DNA from: Hyphomicrobiales bacterium
Lineage (GTDB): Bacteria > Pseudomonadota > Alphaproteobacteria > Rhizobiales > Rhizobiaceae
Assembly (NCBI GenBank): GCA_017305935.1
Contig: JAFKJU010000009.1
Coordinates: forward strand, 62,001-126,000
DNA length: 64,000 nt
Reading direction: 5' to 3'
Below the pieces are notes generated by a model. The model made no database searches. It saw only the letters and a program-made list of their open reading frames with translations, and was not told the DNA's origin. A program made the translations under genes and the position numbers. Position 1 is the first letter of the stretch. Every line of letters starts with the position of its first letter. Positions 51,023 through 58,639 of the stretch are shown here, piece by piece.

Positions 51023-51095
51023 GTTTCCCTCCCTTGCCGGCCATTCAGCGCCCTGCATAGGGCGGATCGCTTGCCGGAGCCTTGCGTGGCGCGCG

Positions 51096-51410
51096 TCAGC
51101 CGCCCGAGCCGGTCGAGGCTTCCGGGGAGAGGAATTCGGGGTATTGCACGTAATCCTTGAGCGTGCCCTTCGGCGTGGCGGCGGACAGGCGCAGGCCAGG
51201 CCCGCCGGCAGGCGAGGTTTCGGCCTCGGCGATGAAGATCACGCCGGCATTTTCGAGCGCGGCGCGCAGCGTCGCGACGATCTCCGCCGGCATGTCCTCG
51301 CCATCCTCGAAGGCGGCAAGCGTGGCGGGCGCGACGGCGGCCTGCGCGGCGAGCTCTTCCCGCTCGAGGCCGAGCATGGCGCGGGCGGCTCTGCATTGGG
51401 CTGGGGTCAT
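51096..51410 (-). CDS. XRE-like helix-turn-helix protein
   Basis: The 104-residue protein opens with MTPAQCRAARAMLGLEREEL and the helix-turn-helix AAQAAVAPATLAAFEDGE, typical of short XRE-family transcriptional regulators in rhizobia. The segment LRAALENAGVIFIAE is also characteristic. A short C-terminal extension (GTLKDYVQYPEFLSPEAS) follows. ATG 51410 has a modest upstream site. It lies 73 bases before the TRIC gene and 19 bases after the next gene on the same strand; targets are unknown. Confidence 0.8.
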   Translation of the reverse strand: MTPAQCRAARAMLGLEREELAAQAAVAPATLAAFEDGEDMPAEIVATLRAALENAGVIFIAEAETSPAGGPGLRLSAATPKGTLKDYVQYPEFLSPEASTGSGG

Positions 51411-51429
51411 GGGGCGCGCCTTTCTGTGT

Positions 51430-51747
51430 CTATACGCGGATACGGATGTCGAAAAAGGATTTCAGCGCATGCTCCTGCTCGATCGGCCCGAAATAGCACA
51501 GCGACATGTCGCCGGGATCGAAGGCGACGAGAATGTCATGGGCGCGGCTGAGATCGGCGGTGACATGCGCGCCGAATTCGGGCGTCAGCATGGTCGATTG
51601 CGTCATGAAGAACGACAGGGATTCACCCCAGAAGGCGGCCTGTCCGCGCGCGCGTTCGATGACCGAGCGGTGCCTGTCTTCCGGCCGCAATCCGGCGATG
51701 GTGAGGGGAGCGATGCGAAATGAAACGAAGTAAGTCGAAAACGTCAC
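51430..51747 (-). CDS. hypothetical protein
   Basis: The 105-residue protein begins with GTG 51747, six bases after AAGGAG. It has an alternating strand-helix pattern (STYFVSFRIAP, YRSVIERAR-like helix, SLSFFMTQS, HDILVAFDPGDMSLCYFG) that could form a small ferredoxin-like fold. I recognise no family. It ends 19 bases before the XRE-like gene and may share its transcript. A role as a toxin or partner of the XRE protein is possible, but nothing specific supports it. Confidence 0.6.
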   Translation of the reverse strand: MTFSTYFVSFRIAPLTIAGLRPEDRHRSVIERARGQAAFWGESLSFFMTQSTMLTPEFGAHVTADLSRAHDILVAFDPGDMSLCYFGPIEQEHALKSFFDIRIRV

Positions 51748-51869
51748 CGTTCACTCCTTCAGCAGAACGCCTCGCGATCGCTGCCACGAAAGAAGTCACG
51801 ACAGATCCGGCGTTGCATTGTGAAGTTATGGCGTCAAAGAACTTGCGCAATATGCAAAGCAGACTTGTT

Positions 51870-51895
51870 TGAAACATTTTTGGTGCGCAAGCGTT
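51870..51895 (+). promoter_or_regulatory. candidate EcfG-type promoter of the CsbD gene
   Basis: TGAAAC at 51870-51875 and CGTT at 51892-51895 are 16 bases apart, resembling GGAAC-N16-CGTT with an imperfect -35 part. It lies 36 bases upstream of the CsbD start. CsbD genes are commonly under general stress control in rhizobia. Confidence 0.45.
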
Positions 51896-51930
51896 CCTTC
51901 CCCGGTGTCAAAAATTCGAAGGAGGATACC

Positions 51931-52134
51931 ATGGACTGGAATCGTGTCGAAGGAAACTGGAAACAGGTTAAAGGCAAGATCAAGGAGCAGTGGGGCAAGC
52001 TGACCGACGACGATCTCGACCGGATCGACGGCAAGCGCGATCAGCTCGAAGGCAAGATCCAGGAACGCTACGGTCTCGCCAAGGATCGCGCCCGCCAGGA
52101 TATCGACGACTGGTACGGCCGCCAGGACTGGTAA
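51931..52134 (+). CDS. CsbD family stress protein
   Basis: The 67-residue hydrophilic, highly charged protein matches CsbD: it starts MDWNRVEGNWKQVKGKIKEQ, then WGKLTDDDLDRIDGKRDQLE and GKIQERYGLAKDRA. CsbD-like proteins are abundant in general stress responses; the molecular function is unknown. ATG 51931 follows a perfect AAGGAGG. The C-terminal WYGRQDW extension is common in alphaproteobacterial members. A weak EcfG-like promoter lies just upstream. Confidence 0.93.
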   Translation: MDWNRVEGNWKQVKGKIKEQWGKLTDDDLDRIDGKRDQLEGKIQERYGLAKDRARQDIDDWYGRQDW

Positions 52135-52356
52135 GGCCTGTCATCGAAAATGCGCCGCCTGCCCGGAGGGGTGGGCGGTTTTTCTTTGCCTGCACGCGGC
52201 GGACATGTCCCGGAACGATGCAAGCCCCGCGCGCTTTTCCCGTCATTGTAACCATTACCTAACCACCGCACGCACTTCCAGCGTGCGTCCGGAAACGCTT
52301 GCTCGCTTTCGCGATTTTCCAAATACCCGGCACGTCGCCGGAATCAGGAGGAAGTC

Positions 52357-53076
52357 ATGAAAAACATCAAGCTTGGATTGTTCCCGGTGTTGATCGCCGC
52401 CAGCCTCGTTCCGTTTTCTCTTGCGCAGGCGCGTGACGGGGTCGGCGTCGGTGTGTCGCTCGGCGGCGACCGGGGCGTGAATGCCGGGGTCGGCGTATCG
52501 CTGGGCGGACGTGATGGCGTCAATGCCGGGGTCGGCGCGTCGGTTGGCGGCGGGCGGGGCGTGAATGCCGATGTTGGCGCCAGTGTCGGCGGCAGCCAGG
52601 GCGTCAACGCGGGTGTCGGTGCCAATGTCGGTGGCAGCCAGGGCGTGAATGCGGGCGTCGGCGCCAGTGTTGGCGGCAGCCAGGGCGTCAATGCCGGTGT
52701 CAGCGCGTCGATCGGCAATGGTGTCAATGCCAATGTCGGCGCTTCGGTCGGCGGCAATGGCGGCACGGGCCTTGGTCTCGGCCTCGGCCTTGGCGGCACC
52801 GGCCGCACAGGCGGCGGCACCGGTGGCGGTACACCCGGCGGCGGCTCCACCGGTCCGGGGGGCAATTCCGGCACCGGTGGCGATACGCCGACCGCGACCG
52901 GCCCCGGCGATGACGGCGGCAAGGTATCACCGCGCACACCGCCCACGCGCAGCTTCAACCGCCTGTCGGCGAGCGACCAGCGCAAGCTGAAGGTGCGCTG
53001 CCGCGACATCGCCAGCTCCGGCAATTACGACGCGCAACTGGTGATGCTCTGCAAGATGCTGCAGGCCAGCCGATAA
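52357..53076 (+). CDS. secreted glycine-rich repeat protein
   Basis: The 239-residue protein has a signal peptide with cleavage near AQA at residue 25. Seven or so imperfect repeats of about 14 residues follow, of the form GVNAGVGASVGGSQ (about residues 28-130). A Gly/Thr/Pro-rich low-complexity stretch comes next, and a short conserved-looking C-terminal tail (RLSASDQRKLKVRCRDIA) has two cysteines. The tail has the look of a small helical domain found at the end of similar exported rhizobial proteins. ATG 52357 follows AGGAGGAAGTC. It is probably surface or periplasmic; the function is unknown. Confidence 0.8.
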   Translation: MKNIKLGLFPVLIAASLVPFSLAQARDGVGVGVSLGGDRGVNAGVGVSLGGRDGVNAGVGASVGGGRGVNADVGASVGGSQGVNAGVGANVGGSQGVNAGVGASVGGSQGVNAGVSASIGNGVNANVGASVGGNGGTGLGLGLGLGGTGRTGGGTGGGTPGGGSTGPGGNSGTGGDTPTATGPGDDGGKVSPRTPPTRSFNRLSASDQRKLKVRCRDIASSGNYDAQLVMLCKMLQASR

Positions 53077-53110
53077 GCCATGCCCGGCCGCATCCGGAAA
53101 CGGGTGCGGC

Positions 53111-53869
53111 CTAAAGCAGGATCTTGCGCAGCTCGGCTTGCGTCGATTGCAGCGCCGGAAGGTAGTGCGCCACCAAGTCGCCGACACTGGCCTCGGCGGC
53201 GGCGAGGCCGAGATTGAGGGCGGCGATCGCGCGGCCGCGGGAGGTGAACAGCGGCACCGCAATGGAGCGCAGGCCGATTTCCACCTCCTGGTCGTTGATC
53301 GCATAGCCCTGCGCCCGGACATCGGCGAGGATCGTCATCAGGGTGTCGAGATCGGTCACGGTGTTTTCGGTGCGGGGTGCGCGATCGGCCTTTTCCAACT
53401 GCCGGCGGGCATCCTCGGGAGCGAGCGCCGCCAGCAGGATGCGGCCCATGGAGGTACAGAAAGCCGGCAGGCGAGAGCCAGGCATCAGGTTGATCGACAT
53501 CACCCGCCGTTGAGCGGCGCGCGCGACATAGACGATCTCGCTTTCGTCGAGGATCGACACCGACGTGCTCTGGCCGACCGCTTCCGACAATGTATCGAGC
53601 CAGGGCTGCACCAGGCGCGGCAGCGGCATGGCCGCCAGGCAGCCGGTGCCGAGACGCAGCACCCGCGGCGTCACCGTGAAATACTTGCCGTCGTAATCGG
53701 CATAGCCCAGCTCGGCCAGCGTCAGCAGGCAGCGGCGCGCGGTGGCGCGGTCGAGGCCGGTGATGGCTGCCGCGTCGGCGATGCTGAGGCGTGGATGCTC
53801 GGCCGTGAACGCCTCGATCACCTTCAAACCCTTGGCAAGGCCGCCCATCAGGTCGCGCTGTTGCGTCAT
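53111..53869 (-). CDS. pcaR: IclR family regulator, PcaR/PcaU type
   Basis: The 252-residue protein has an N-terminal IclR winged helix (about 10-70; LSIADAAAITGLDRATARRC) and a C-terminal effector domain with GQSTSVSILDESEIVYVARA and LPAFCTSMGRILLAAL. This wording is typical of the PcaR/PobR branch, which responds to beta-ketoadipate or hydroxybenzoate. It is divergent from pcaIJ, the usual PcaR target. An upstream operator-like sequence at 53936-53950 supports the assignment. ATG 53869 follows GGAGACAGAGAC. Confidence 0.88.
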   Translation of the reverse strand: MTQQRDLMGGLAKGLKVIEAFTAEHPRLSIADAAAITGLDRATARRCLLTLAELGYADYDGKYFTVTPRVLRLGTGCLAAMPLPRLVQPWLDTLSEAVGQSTSVSILDESEIVYVARAAQRRVMSINLMPGSRLPAFCTSMGRILLAALAPEDARRQLEKADRAPRTENTVTDLDTLMTILADVRAQGYAINDQEVEIGLRSIAVPLFTSRGRAIAALNLGLAAAEASVGDLVAHYLPALQSTQAELRKILL

Positions 53870-53935
53870 GTCTCTGTCTCCGGATCATCTCCGCGTTGAA
53901 AAATCGGTGCCTTCGGCTTCAAGGCAGGATCTTTC

Positions 53936-53950
53936 GTGCGATAATCGAAC
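53936..53950. promoter_or_regulatory. candidate PcaR-type operator
   Basis: GTGCGATAATCGAAC lies between the divergent pcaR-like and pcaI genes. Its complement, GTTCGATTATCGCAC, differs in one base from the Pseudomonas putida PcaR site as I recall it (GTTCGATAATCGCAC). A second arm, TATCGCAC at 53961-53968, forms an inverted repeat with GTGCGATA at 53936-53943. Confidence 0.65.
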
Positions 53951-54036
53951 AAAGTGACGATATCGCACAATTCGATTGCGGTCCAGTCGGGCCTTGGCTT
54001 AGATCCGCGCCCAAGGGGCTTTCGAAGGAGGTTCGG

Positions 54037-54744
54037 ATGGACAAGAGGCTGGAGAGCGCACACGCAGCCGTCGCCGAGATCGGCGATGGCGCCACGGTCA
54101 TGATCGGCGGGTTCGGCGGCGCGGGTGCGCCGATCGAACTGATCCACGCGCTGATCGACAAGGGATCGCGCGAGCTGACGGTGATCAACAACAATGCCGG
54201 CAACGGCCATATCGGCATCGCCGCGATGATCGATGCCGGGCGCGTCGCCAAGATGATCTGCTCATTCCCGCGTTCGTCCGATCCGCGCGCCTTCACCGAG
54301 GCCTATCTCGCCGGCAAGATCGCGCTGGAACTGGTGCCGCAGGGAACGCTGGCCGAGCGCATTCGCGCCGGCGGCGCCGGCATTCCCGCCTTCTACACGC
54401 CGACCGCCTATGGCACGGAGCTGGCAGAGGGCAAGCCGGTCGCCGAATTCGATGGCCGCATGTATGTGCAGGAGCGCTGGCTGAAGGCCGATTTCGCGCT
54501 GATCAAGGCGCAGCTCGGCGATATCAACGGCAACCTCACCTACAACAAGGCGGCGCGCAATTTCAATCCGCTGATGTGCATGGCGGCGGCGCGCACGGTG
54601 GCGCAGGTTACCCGCATCGTTCCCCTGGGGGGCATCGATCCCGAGCATGTGGTGACGCCCGGCATCTTCGTCGACGGTGTCGTCGAAATCCCCGATCCGC
54701 AACAGGAAGAAGCCCTCATCCGCGCCGGAGTGACCTATCCATGA
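54037..54744 (+). CDS. pcaI: 3-oxoadipate CoA-transferase subunit A
   Basis: The 235-residue protein is the alpha subunit of a class I CoA-transferase that moves CoA from succinyl-CoA to 3-oxoadipate in the beta-ketoadipate pathway. The glycine-rich VMIGGFGGAGAPIELIHALI region and LTVINNNAGNGHIG are typical, as are GGAGIPAFYTPTAYGT and YNKAARNFNPLM. ATG 54037 follows GAAGGAGG. Its stop overlaps the pcaJ ATG by four bases. The divergent IclR regulator is of the PcaR type, which supports the substrate assignment; other oxoacids are possible. Confidence 0.92.
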   Translation: MDKRLESAHAAVAEIGDGATVMIGGFGGAGAPIELIHALIDKGSRELTVINNNAGNGHIGIAAMIDAGRVAKMICSFPRSSDPRAFTEAYLAGKIALELVPQGTLAERIRAGGAGIPAFYTPTAYGTELAEGKPVAEFDGRMYVQERWLKADFALIKAQLGDINGNLTYNKAARNFNPLMCMAAARTVAQVTRIVPLGGIDPEHVVTPGIFVDGVVEIPDPQQEEALIRAGVTYP

Positions 54745-55436
54745 GCATCGATACCCGCGAGGACATCAAGCTTTCCAACGCCCAGATCGCCTGGCGCGCC
54801 GCGCAGGACATCCATGACGGCGCCTATGTCAATCTTGGCATCGGCTTTCCGGAAATGGTGGCGCGCTACCAGCCGGCCGGGCGGCAGGCGATCTTCCACA
54901 CCGAGAACGGCATTCTCGATTTCGGCGAGGCGCCGAAGCCCGGCGAAGAGGATTGGGATCTGATCAACGCCGGCAAGAAGGCGGTGACGCTGAAGCCGGG
55001 TTCGGCCTTCTTCCACCATGCCGACAGTTTCGCCATGGTGCGCGGCGGTCATCTCGATATGGCGATCCTCGGCGCCTATCAGGTGGCCGAGAACGGCGAC
55101 ATCGCCAACTGGCGCGTCGGCTCCAAGGGCGTGCCGGCGGTGGGTGGGGCGATGGATCTCGTGCATGGCGCCAAACAGGTGGTGGTCATCACCGAACATG
55201 TCACCAAGAACGGCGAACCGAAGCTGGTGGAGCGCTGCAGCTTCCCGCTGACCGGGGCCAATTGCATCACCCGCGTCTATACCAGCCATGCTGTCGTCGA
55301 TATCGTCGAGCGCCGCTTCGTGCTGCGCGAAAAACTGGCCGCCATGACGCTGGACGAATTGCAGGCCATGACCGGCGCCCGCCTGCATCTCGACGGCCCT
55401 GTCGCCGATCTCGTAGTGCCGGCGCTGACGGCGTAG
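54741..55436 (+). CDS. pcaJ: 3-oxoadipate CoA-transferase subunit B
   Basis: The 231-residue beta subunit contains GAYVNLGIGFPEMVARY at the start and the catalytic glutamate in FHTENGILDFG at about residue 55. Also typical are FFHHADSFAMVRGGHLDMAI and the closing region MTGARLHLDG. ATG 54741 is in ATGA overlap with pcaI. Together the subunits activate 3-oxoadipate before thiolysis. No thiolase gene follows, so the next step is encoded elsewhere. Confidence 0.93.
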   Translation: MSIDTREDIKLSNAQIAWRAAQDIHDGAYVNLGIGFPEMVARYQPAGRQAIFHTENGILDFGEAPKPGEEDWDLINAGKKAVTLKPGSAFFHHADSFAMVRGGHLDMAILGAYQVAENGDIANWRVGSKGVPAVGGAMDLVHGAKQVVVITEHVTKNGEPKLVERCSFPLTGANCITRVYTSHAVVDIVERRFVLREKLAAMTLDELQAMTGARLHLDGPVADLVVPALTA

Positions 55437-55471
55437 CCGTCGCCAGCGGGCTCGATCCCATGCCGGCCGTT

Positions 55472-56542
55472 CTATCGAATGCCGGAAAGCAACGCCACGA
55501 GCTCGCCCTGGCGGTGGGTTGCCGTCTTGGCGAAGATCGCCTTCAAGTGTGAGCGCGCCGTATCCTTTGAGATGGCGAGGAGCTTGGCCGCATCGTCAAG
55601 CGACCGCCCGCTGGCAAGAAGCGAGGCGACATGCGCCTCCGCCTGCGTCAGGTCGAAGGTCTGCATCAGGATCGTCCGATCGGCGACGGCTGGCGGCGCG
55701 ATCTCCCTGATGCTGACAAGGATGGACGCACCGAAGAAAGAACACCGCACGACCGGATGCAGCTTTGAAAAGCGCAACAGGAGCGAATGCTTGTTGATGC
55801 GCGGCACGATGACGAAGCCGCCGTCATGCACCATGTCCACACAGGTCTGCAAAGCCGATGCGAACTGCGCGGCGGCGCGTTTGTCCTCGATGACGATTCG
55901 CCGGTTGCGGATGTCGAAGTCGCGGTCGAGCAGCTTTTCGGCATTCATATTCCAGTCGAGGATCTTGCCGTCGTCCGTCATGCAGACTGCGGCATGCGAC
56001 AGGCTGTCGAGCGCGGAAAGAGTCGCGCTGATCGTCTCCTTCTGCATTCCGTCGAGCAGCCTGCCGAGATGGCTTAAGGTCGGCTGCAGGCCTTCGAAAG
56101 TCGCCTTGTCGTCGGTTGTGAATTTCTTCCCGCCGGTGCCGCGCTGCACGGCGAGGCAATAGAAGTTTTCGCCGCTATGAAAACCGGCGCCCATCCACCA
56201 GGTGAAGCCGGCCTGCGGCAGGAGTTCATTGAAGAAGGGAGAGGTTCTGATATCGTCCGGTGTCACCACGTCGTCGTCTATCAGCACCTGGCCTTGGCGC
56301 AAGCGGGACAGCCCTCTTCGCCGCGGGTCGAGCGCCTCCCAGCCATCCTTGAAATAGGCTTCGAACGGCTCCGCCAGATCCCTGTTGACCAGCCATCCCA
56401 ATTTTGGATTGGGAGACAGAATGCAAGCGCCGATCCCATCCATGGCTGCTCCCAGTTGCCCGAGAGCATCGCTCCATCGCGACGGTTCGATCGCAGCCTC
56501 CCACAAAGCCGAGGCAGCCAGCGCGAGTGGTTGTGTCTTCAT
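55472..56542 (-). CDS. LuxR family C-terminal HTH regulator
   Basis: The 356-residue protein has a long N-terminal sensor region with PAS/GAF-like character (AVCMTDDGKILDWNMNAEKL near residue 190). The C-terminal LuxR helix-turn-helix reads FDLTQAEAHVASLLASGRS, then LDDAAKLLAISKDTARSHLK. The type is common in rhizobia as orphan regulators without an autoinducer synthase. ATG 56542 was chosen; an ATG five codons upstream is an alternative and neither has a strong ribosome binding site. It is convergent with pcaJ and about 110 bases from the transporter stop; the target is unknown. Confidence 0.85.
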   Translation of the reverse strand: MKTQPLALAASALWEAAIEPSRWSDALGQLGAAMDGIGACILSPNPKLGWLVNRDLAEPFEAYFKDGWEALDPRRRGLSRLRQGQVLIDDDVVTPDDIRTSPFFNELLPQAGFTWWMGAGFHSGENFYCLAVQRGTGGKKFTTDDKATFEGLQPTLSHLGRLLDGMQKETISATLSALDSLSHAAVCMTDDGKILDWNMNAEKLLDRDFDIRNRRIVIEDKRAAAQFASALQTCVDMVHDGGFVIVPRINKHSLLLRFSKLHPVVRCSFFGASILVSIREIAPPAVADRTILMQTFDLTQAEAHVASLLASGRSLDDAAKLLAISKDTARSHLKAIFAKTATHRQGELVALLSGIR

Positions 56543-56651
56543 CGTAAGGGCCCCCATCCCGTGCAAATCATAACGCAGGACGAAGGCCTTCACAACGCTT
56601 GCGGATCAACCGAACAGGGGCTTCCCGGACGGTTGGGCGTTCCCGAACGTT

Positions 56652-57572
56652 CTAGCTCGCCGGGCGAAAGGGCCTTGCGAGCGAGGCGGGGAAATGCAGC
56701 GCCAGGATCTGCCGGTTGCGGGAGATGACGACCAGCACGACGATGGTGGCGATATAGGGCAGAGCGGAGAGCAGTTCCGAGGGAACGGCGAGGCCGAGCG
56801 CCTGCCCCTGCAATTGCAGGATGGTCATGCCGCCGAACAGCCAGGCGCCGAGCAGCACGCGCAGCGGTCGCCAGGTGGCGAAGACCACCAGCGCCAGCGC
56901 GATCCAGCCCTTGCCCGCCGTCATGTTTTCCACCCAGAGCGGCGTATAGGCGACCGAGAGATAGGCCCCTGCAAGTCCCGCCATCAGCCCGCCGAACATC
57001 ACCGAGAGATAACGGATGCGGATCACCGGATAGCCGATGGCATGCGCCGTCTCAGGCGATTCGCCCGTGGTGCGCAGGATGAGGCCCGCCTTGGTTCGAT
57101 AGAGGAACCAGGTGATGAGGCCGAACAGCAGCAGCGCCAGATAGACCATGGGGTCGAAGCGGAAGAACATCGGCCCGACGACGGGGATGTCGGACAGGCC
57201 TGGAATTCGAATACGCTTCAGGGCATCGATGGGGGCGGAGCCGAAGCCGCGACCGAGAAAGGCCGAGACGCCGGAGCCGAAGATGGCAAGCGCCAGCCCG
57301 GCCGCATATTGATTGGTGAGGAAGGTCAGCGCCAGCACGCCGAACAGCAGCGAGGCGACGACCCCAGCCAGCGCCCCGCAGAGGATGGCGACCGGCATCG
57401 GCAGGCCGGCGATGACCGCCCAGAAGGCGAAGGCCGCGCCCATCAGCATCATGCCTTCGATGCCGAGATTGAGGACGCCGGAGTTTTCGACCACGAGTTC
57501 GCCAAGCGCCGCATAGATCAGCGGCGTGGCGGCAATGATCGTGCCGGTGAAGATGGCGATGAACAGATCCAT
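56652..57572 (-). CDS. nucleoside-type ABC transporter permease 2
   Basis: The 306-residue membrane protein belongs to the BPD_transp_2 permeases of the nucleoside/BMP class (YufQ/NupQ type). It starts MDLFIAIFTGTIIAATPLIY and contains GELVVENSGVLNLGIEGMML, the family hallmark. About eight helices are visible. ATG 57572 shares one base with the stop of permease 1 (TAATG). It is the last gene of the transporter unit and forms the channel with permease 1. Confidence 0.92.
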   Translation of the reverse strand: MDLFIAIFTGTIIAATPLIYAALGELVVENSGVLNLGIEGMMLMGAAFAFWAVIAGLPMPVAILCGALAGVVASLLFGVLALTFLTNQYAAGLALAIFGSGVSAFLGRGFGSAPIDALKRIRIPGLSDIPVVGPMFFRFDPMVYLALLLFGLITWFLYRTKAGLILRTTGESPETAHAIGYPVIRIRYLSVMFGGLMAGLAGAYLSVAYTPLWVENMTAGKGWIALALVVFATWRPLRVLLGAWLFGGMTILQLQGQALGLAVPSELLSALPYIATIVVLVVISRNRQILALHFPASLARPFRPAS

Positions 57573-58639
57573 TACGCGTGCTCCGGAATGCGGCGAAGCC
57601 GGTAGAAGATGAAGAAATCGGCAGCCAGCAGCAGGAAAAGCAGGATGCCCTGGAAGATGCGGGTCAGCGAGGCGGAAAGGCCGAGGGTCATCTGCACGCT
57701 TTCGCCGCCGAGAAACAGCAGCGACATCAGGAGGCCGCCGAGCACGATGCCGAAGGCATTCAGCCGGCCGATGAAGGCGACGATGATCGCGGCAAAACCA
57801 TAGCCCGGCGAAATCTGCGGCGACAATTGCCCGAGTGGCCCCGACAGTTCCGCCATGCCGGCAATGCCGGCGGCGGCCCCGCCGGCGAGCAACCCGATCC
57901 AGACGGCGGAGGATTCGGCAAAGCCGGCATAACGCGCCGCGAGCGGTGCCGCGCCGCTGACCGACATCTTGTAGCCGAGAAAACTGCGATCGGTGAACAG
58001 CCACATGGCGAAGACGGCGACGACGGTGATGAAGACGGAGCCGTTGAGACGATAGGAATAATCGAAAGGCTCGAACATCGCCGTCGCCGGCAAGAGCGCC
58101 GTTTGCGGATAGTTGAAGCCAGCCGGATCGCGCCAGGGGCCATGCACCAGCCAGGAGAGGAACAGTGTCGCGATATAGGTCAGCATCAGCGTGACCAGGA
58201 TCTCGTTGGTGCTCATGCGGGTGCGCAGGAAGGCGGGGATCGCCGCCCAGGCCATGCCCGCGAGCGCCCCGGCCAGCATCATAAACGGCAGCAGCAGCCG
58301 GCTTTCGGGATCGGGATAGAACAGGCCGACGCCGCAGGCGGCGATGGCGCCGATGACGAGCTGCCCCTCCGCACCGATATTCCAGACATTGGCGCGGAAA
58401 CCGACCGCCAAGCCGCAGGCGATCAGGATCAGCGGCGAGGCCTTCAAAAGCAGTTCCGACAGGCCGTTGATCGAATTCAGCGGCGCGAGGAAGAAGGCGG
58501 AGAGCGTCGCTAAGGGATCGTAACCCAGGACGGCGAACAGGATCGAACCGACGATCAGCGTCAGCACCGTCGCAATGATCGGGGCGGCGACGCGCATGGT
58601 CGCCGAAGGCTGTGGCCTCTGCTCAATTCTGAAGCGCAA
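57572..58639 (-). CDS. nucleoside-type ABC transporter permease 1
   Basis: The 355-residue permease (YufP/NupP type) has about ten hydrophobic helices and the family region FRANVWNIGAEGQLVIGAIA. The segment AWAAIPAFLRTRMSTNEILVT, near the ATPase contact loop, is also typical. The start is TTG 58639 with GGGGAGA seven bases upstream, inside the end of the ATPase gene, giving a 17-base overlap that points to coupled translation. Confidence 0.92.
   Translation of the reverse strand: MRFRIEQRPQPSATMRVAAPIIATVLTLIVGSILFAVLGYDPLATLSAFFLAPLNSINGLSELLLKASPLILIACGLAVGFRANVWNIGAEGQLVIGAIAACGVGLFYPDPESRLLLPFMMLAGALAGMAWAAIPAFLRTRMSTNEILVTLMLTYIATLFLSWLVHGPWRDPAGFNYPQTALLPATAMFEPFDYSYRLNGSVFITVVAVFAMWLFTDRSFLGYKMSVSGAAPLAARYAGFAESSAVWIGLLAGGAAAGIAGMAELSGPLGQLSPQISPGYGFAAIIVAFIGRLNAFGIVLGGLLMSLLFLGGESVQMTLGLSASLTRIFQGILLFLLLAADFFIFYRLRRIPEHA

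Noticed and set aside
52430-52780. Possible CRISPR-like or tandem DNA repeat array
   Set aside because: The periodicity is a protein repeat of about 14 codons within a single coding frame, with varied DNA sequence and no spacers.
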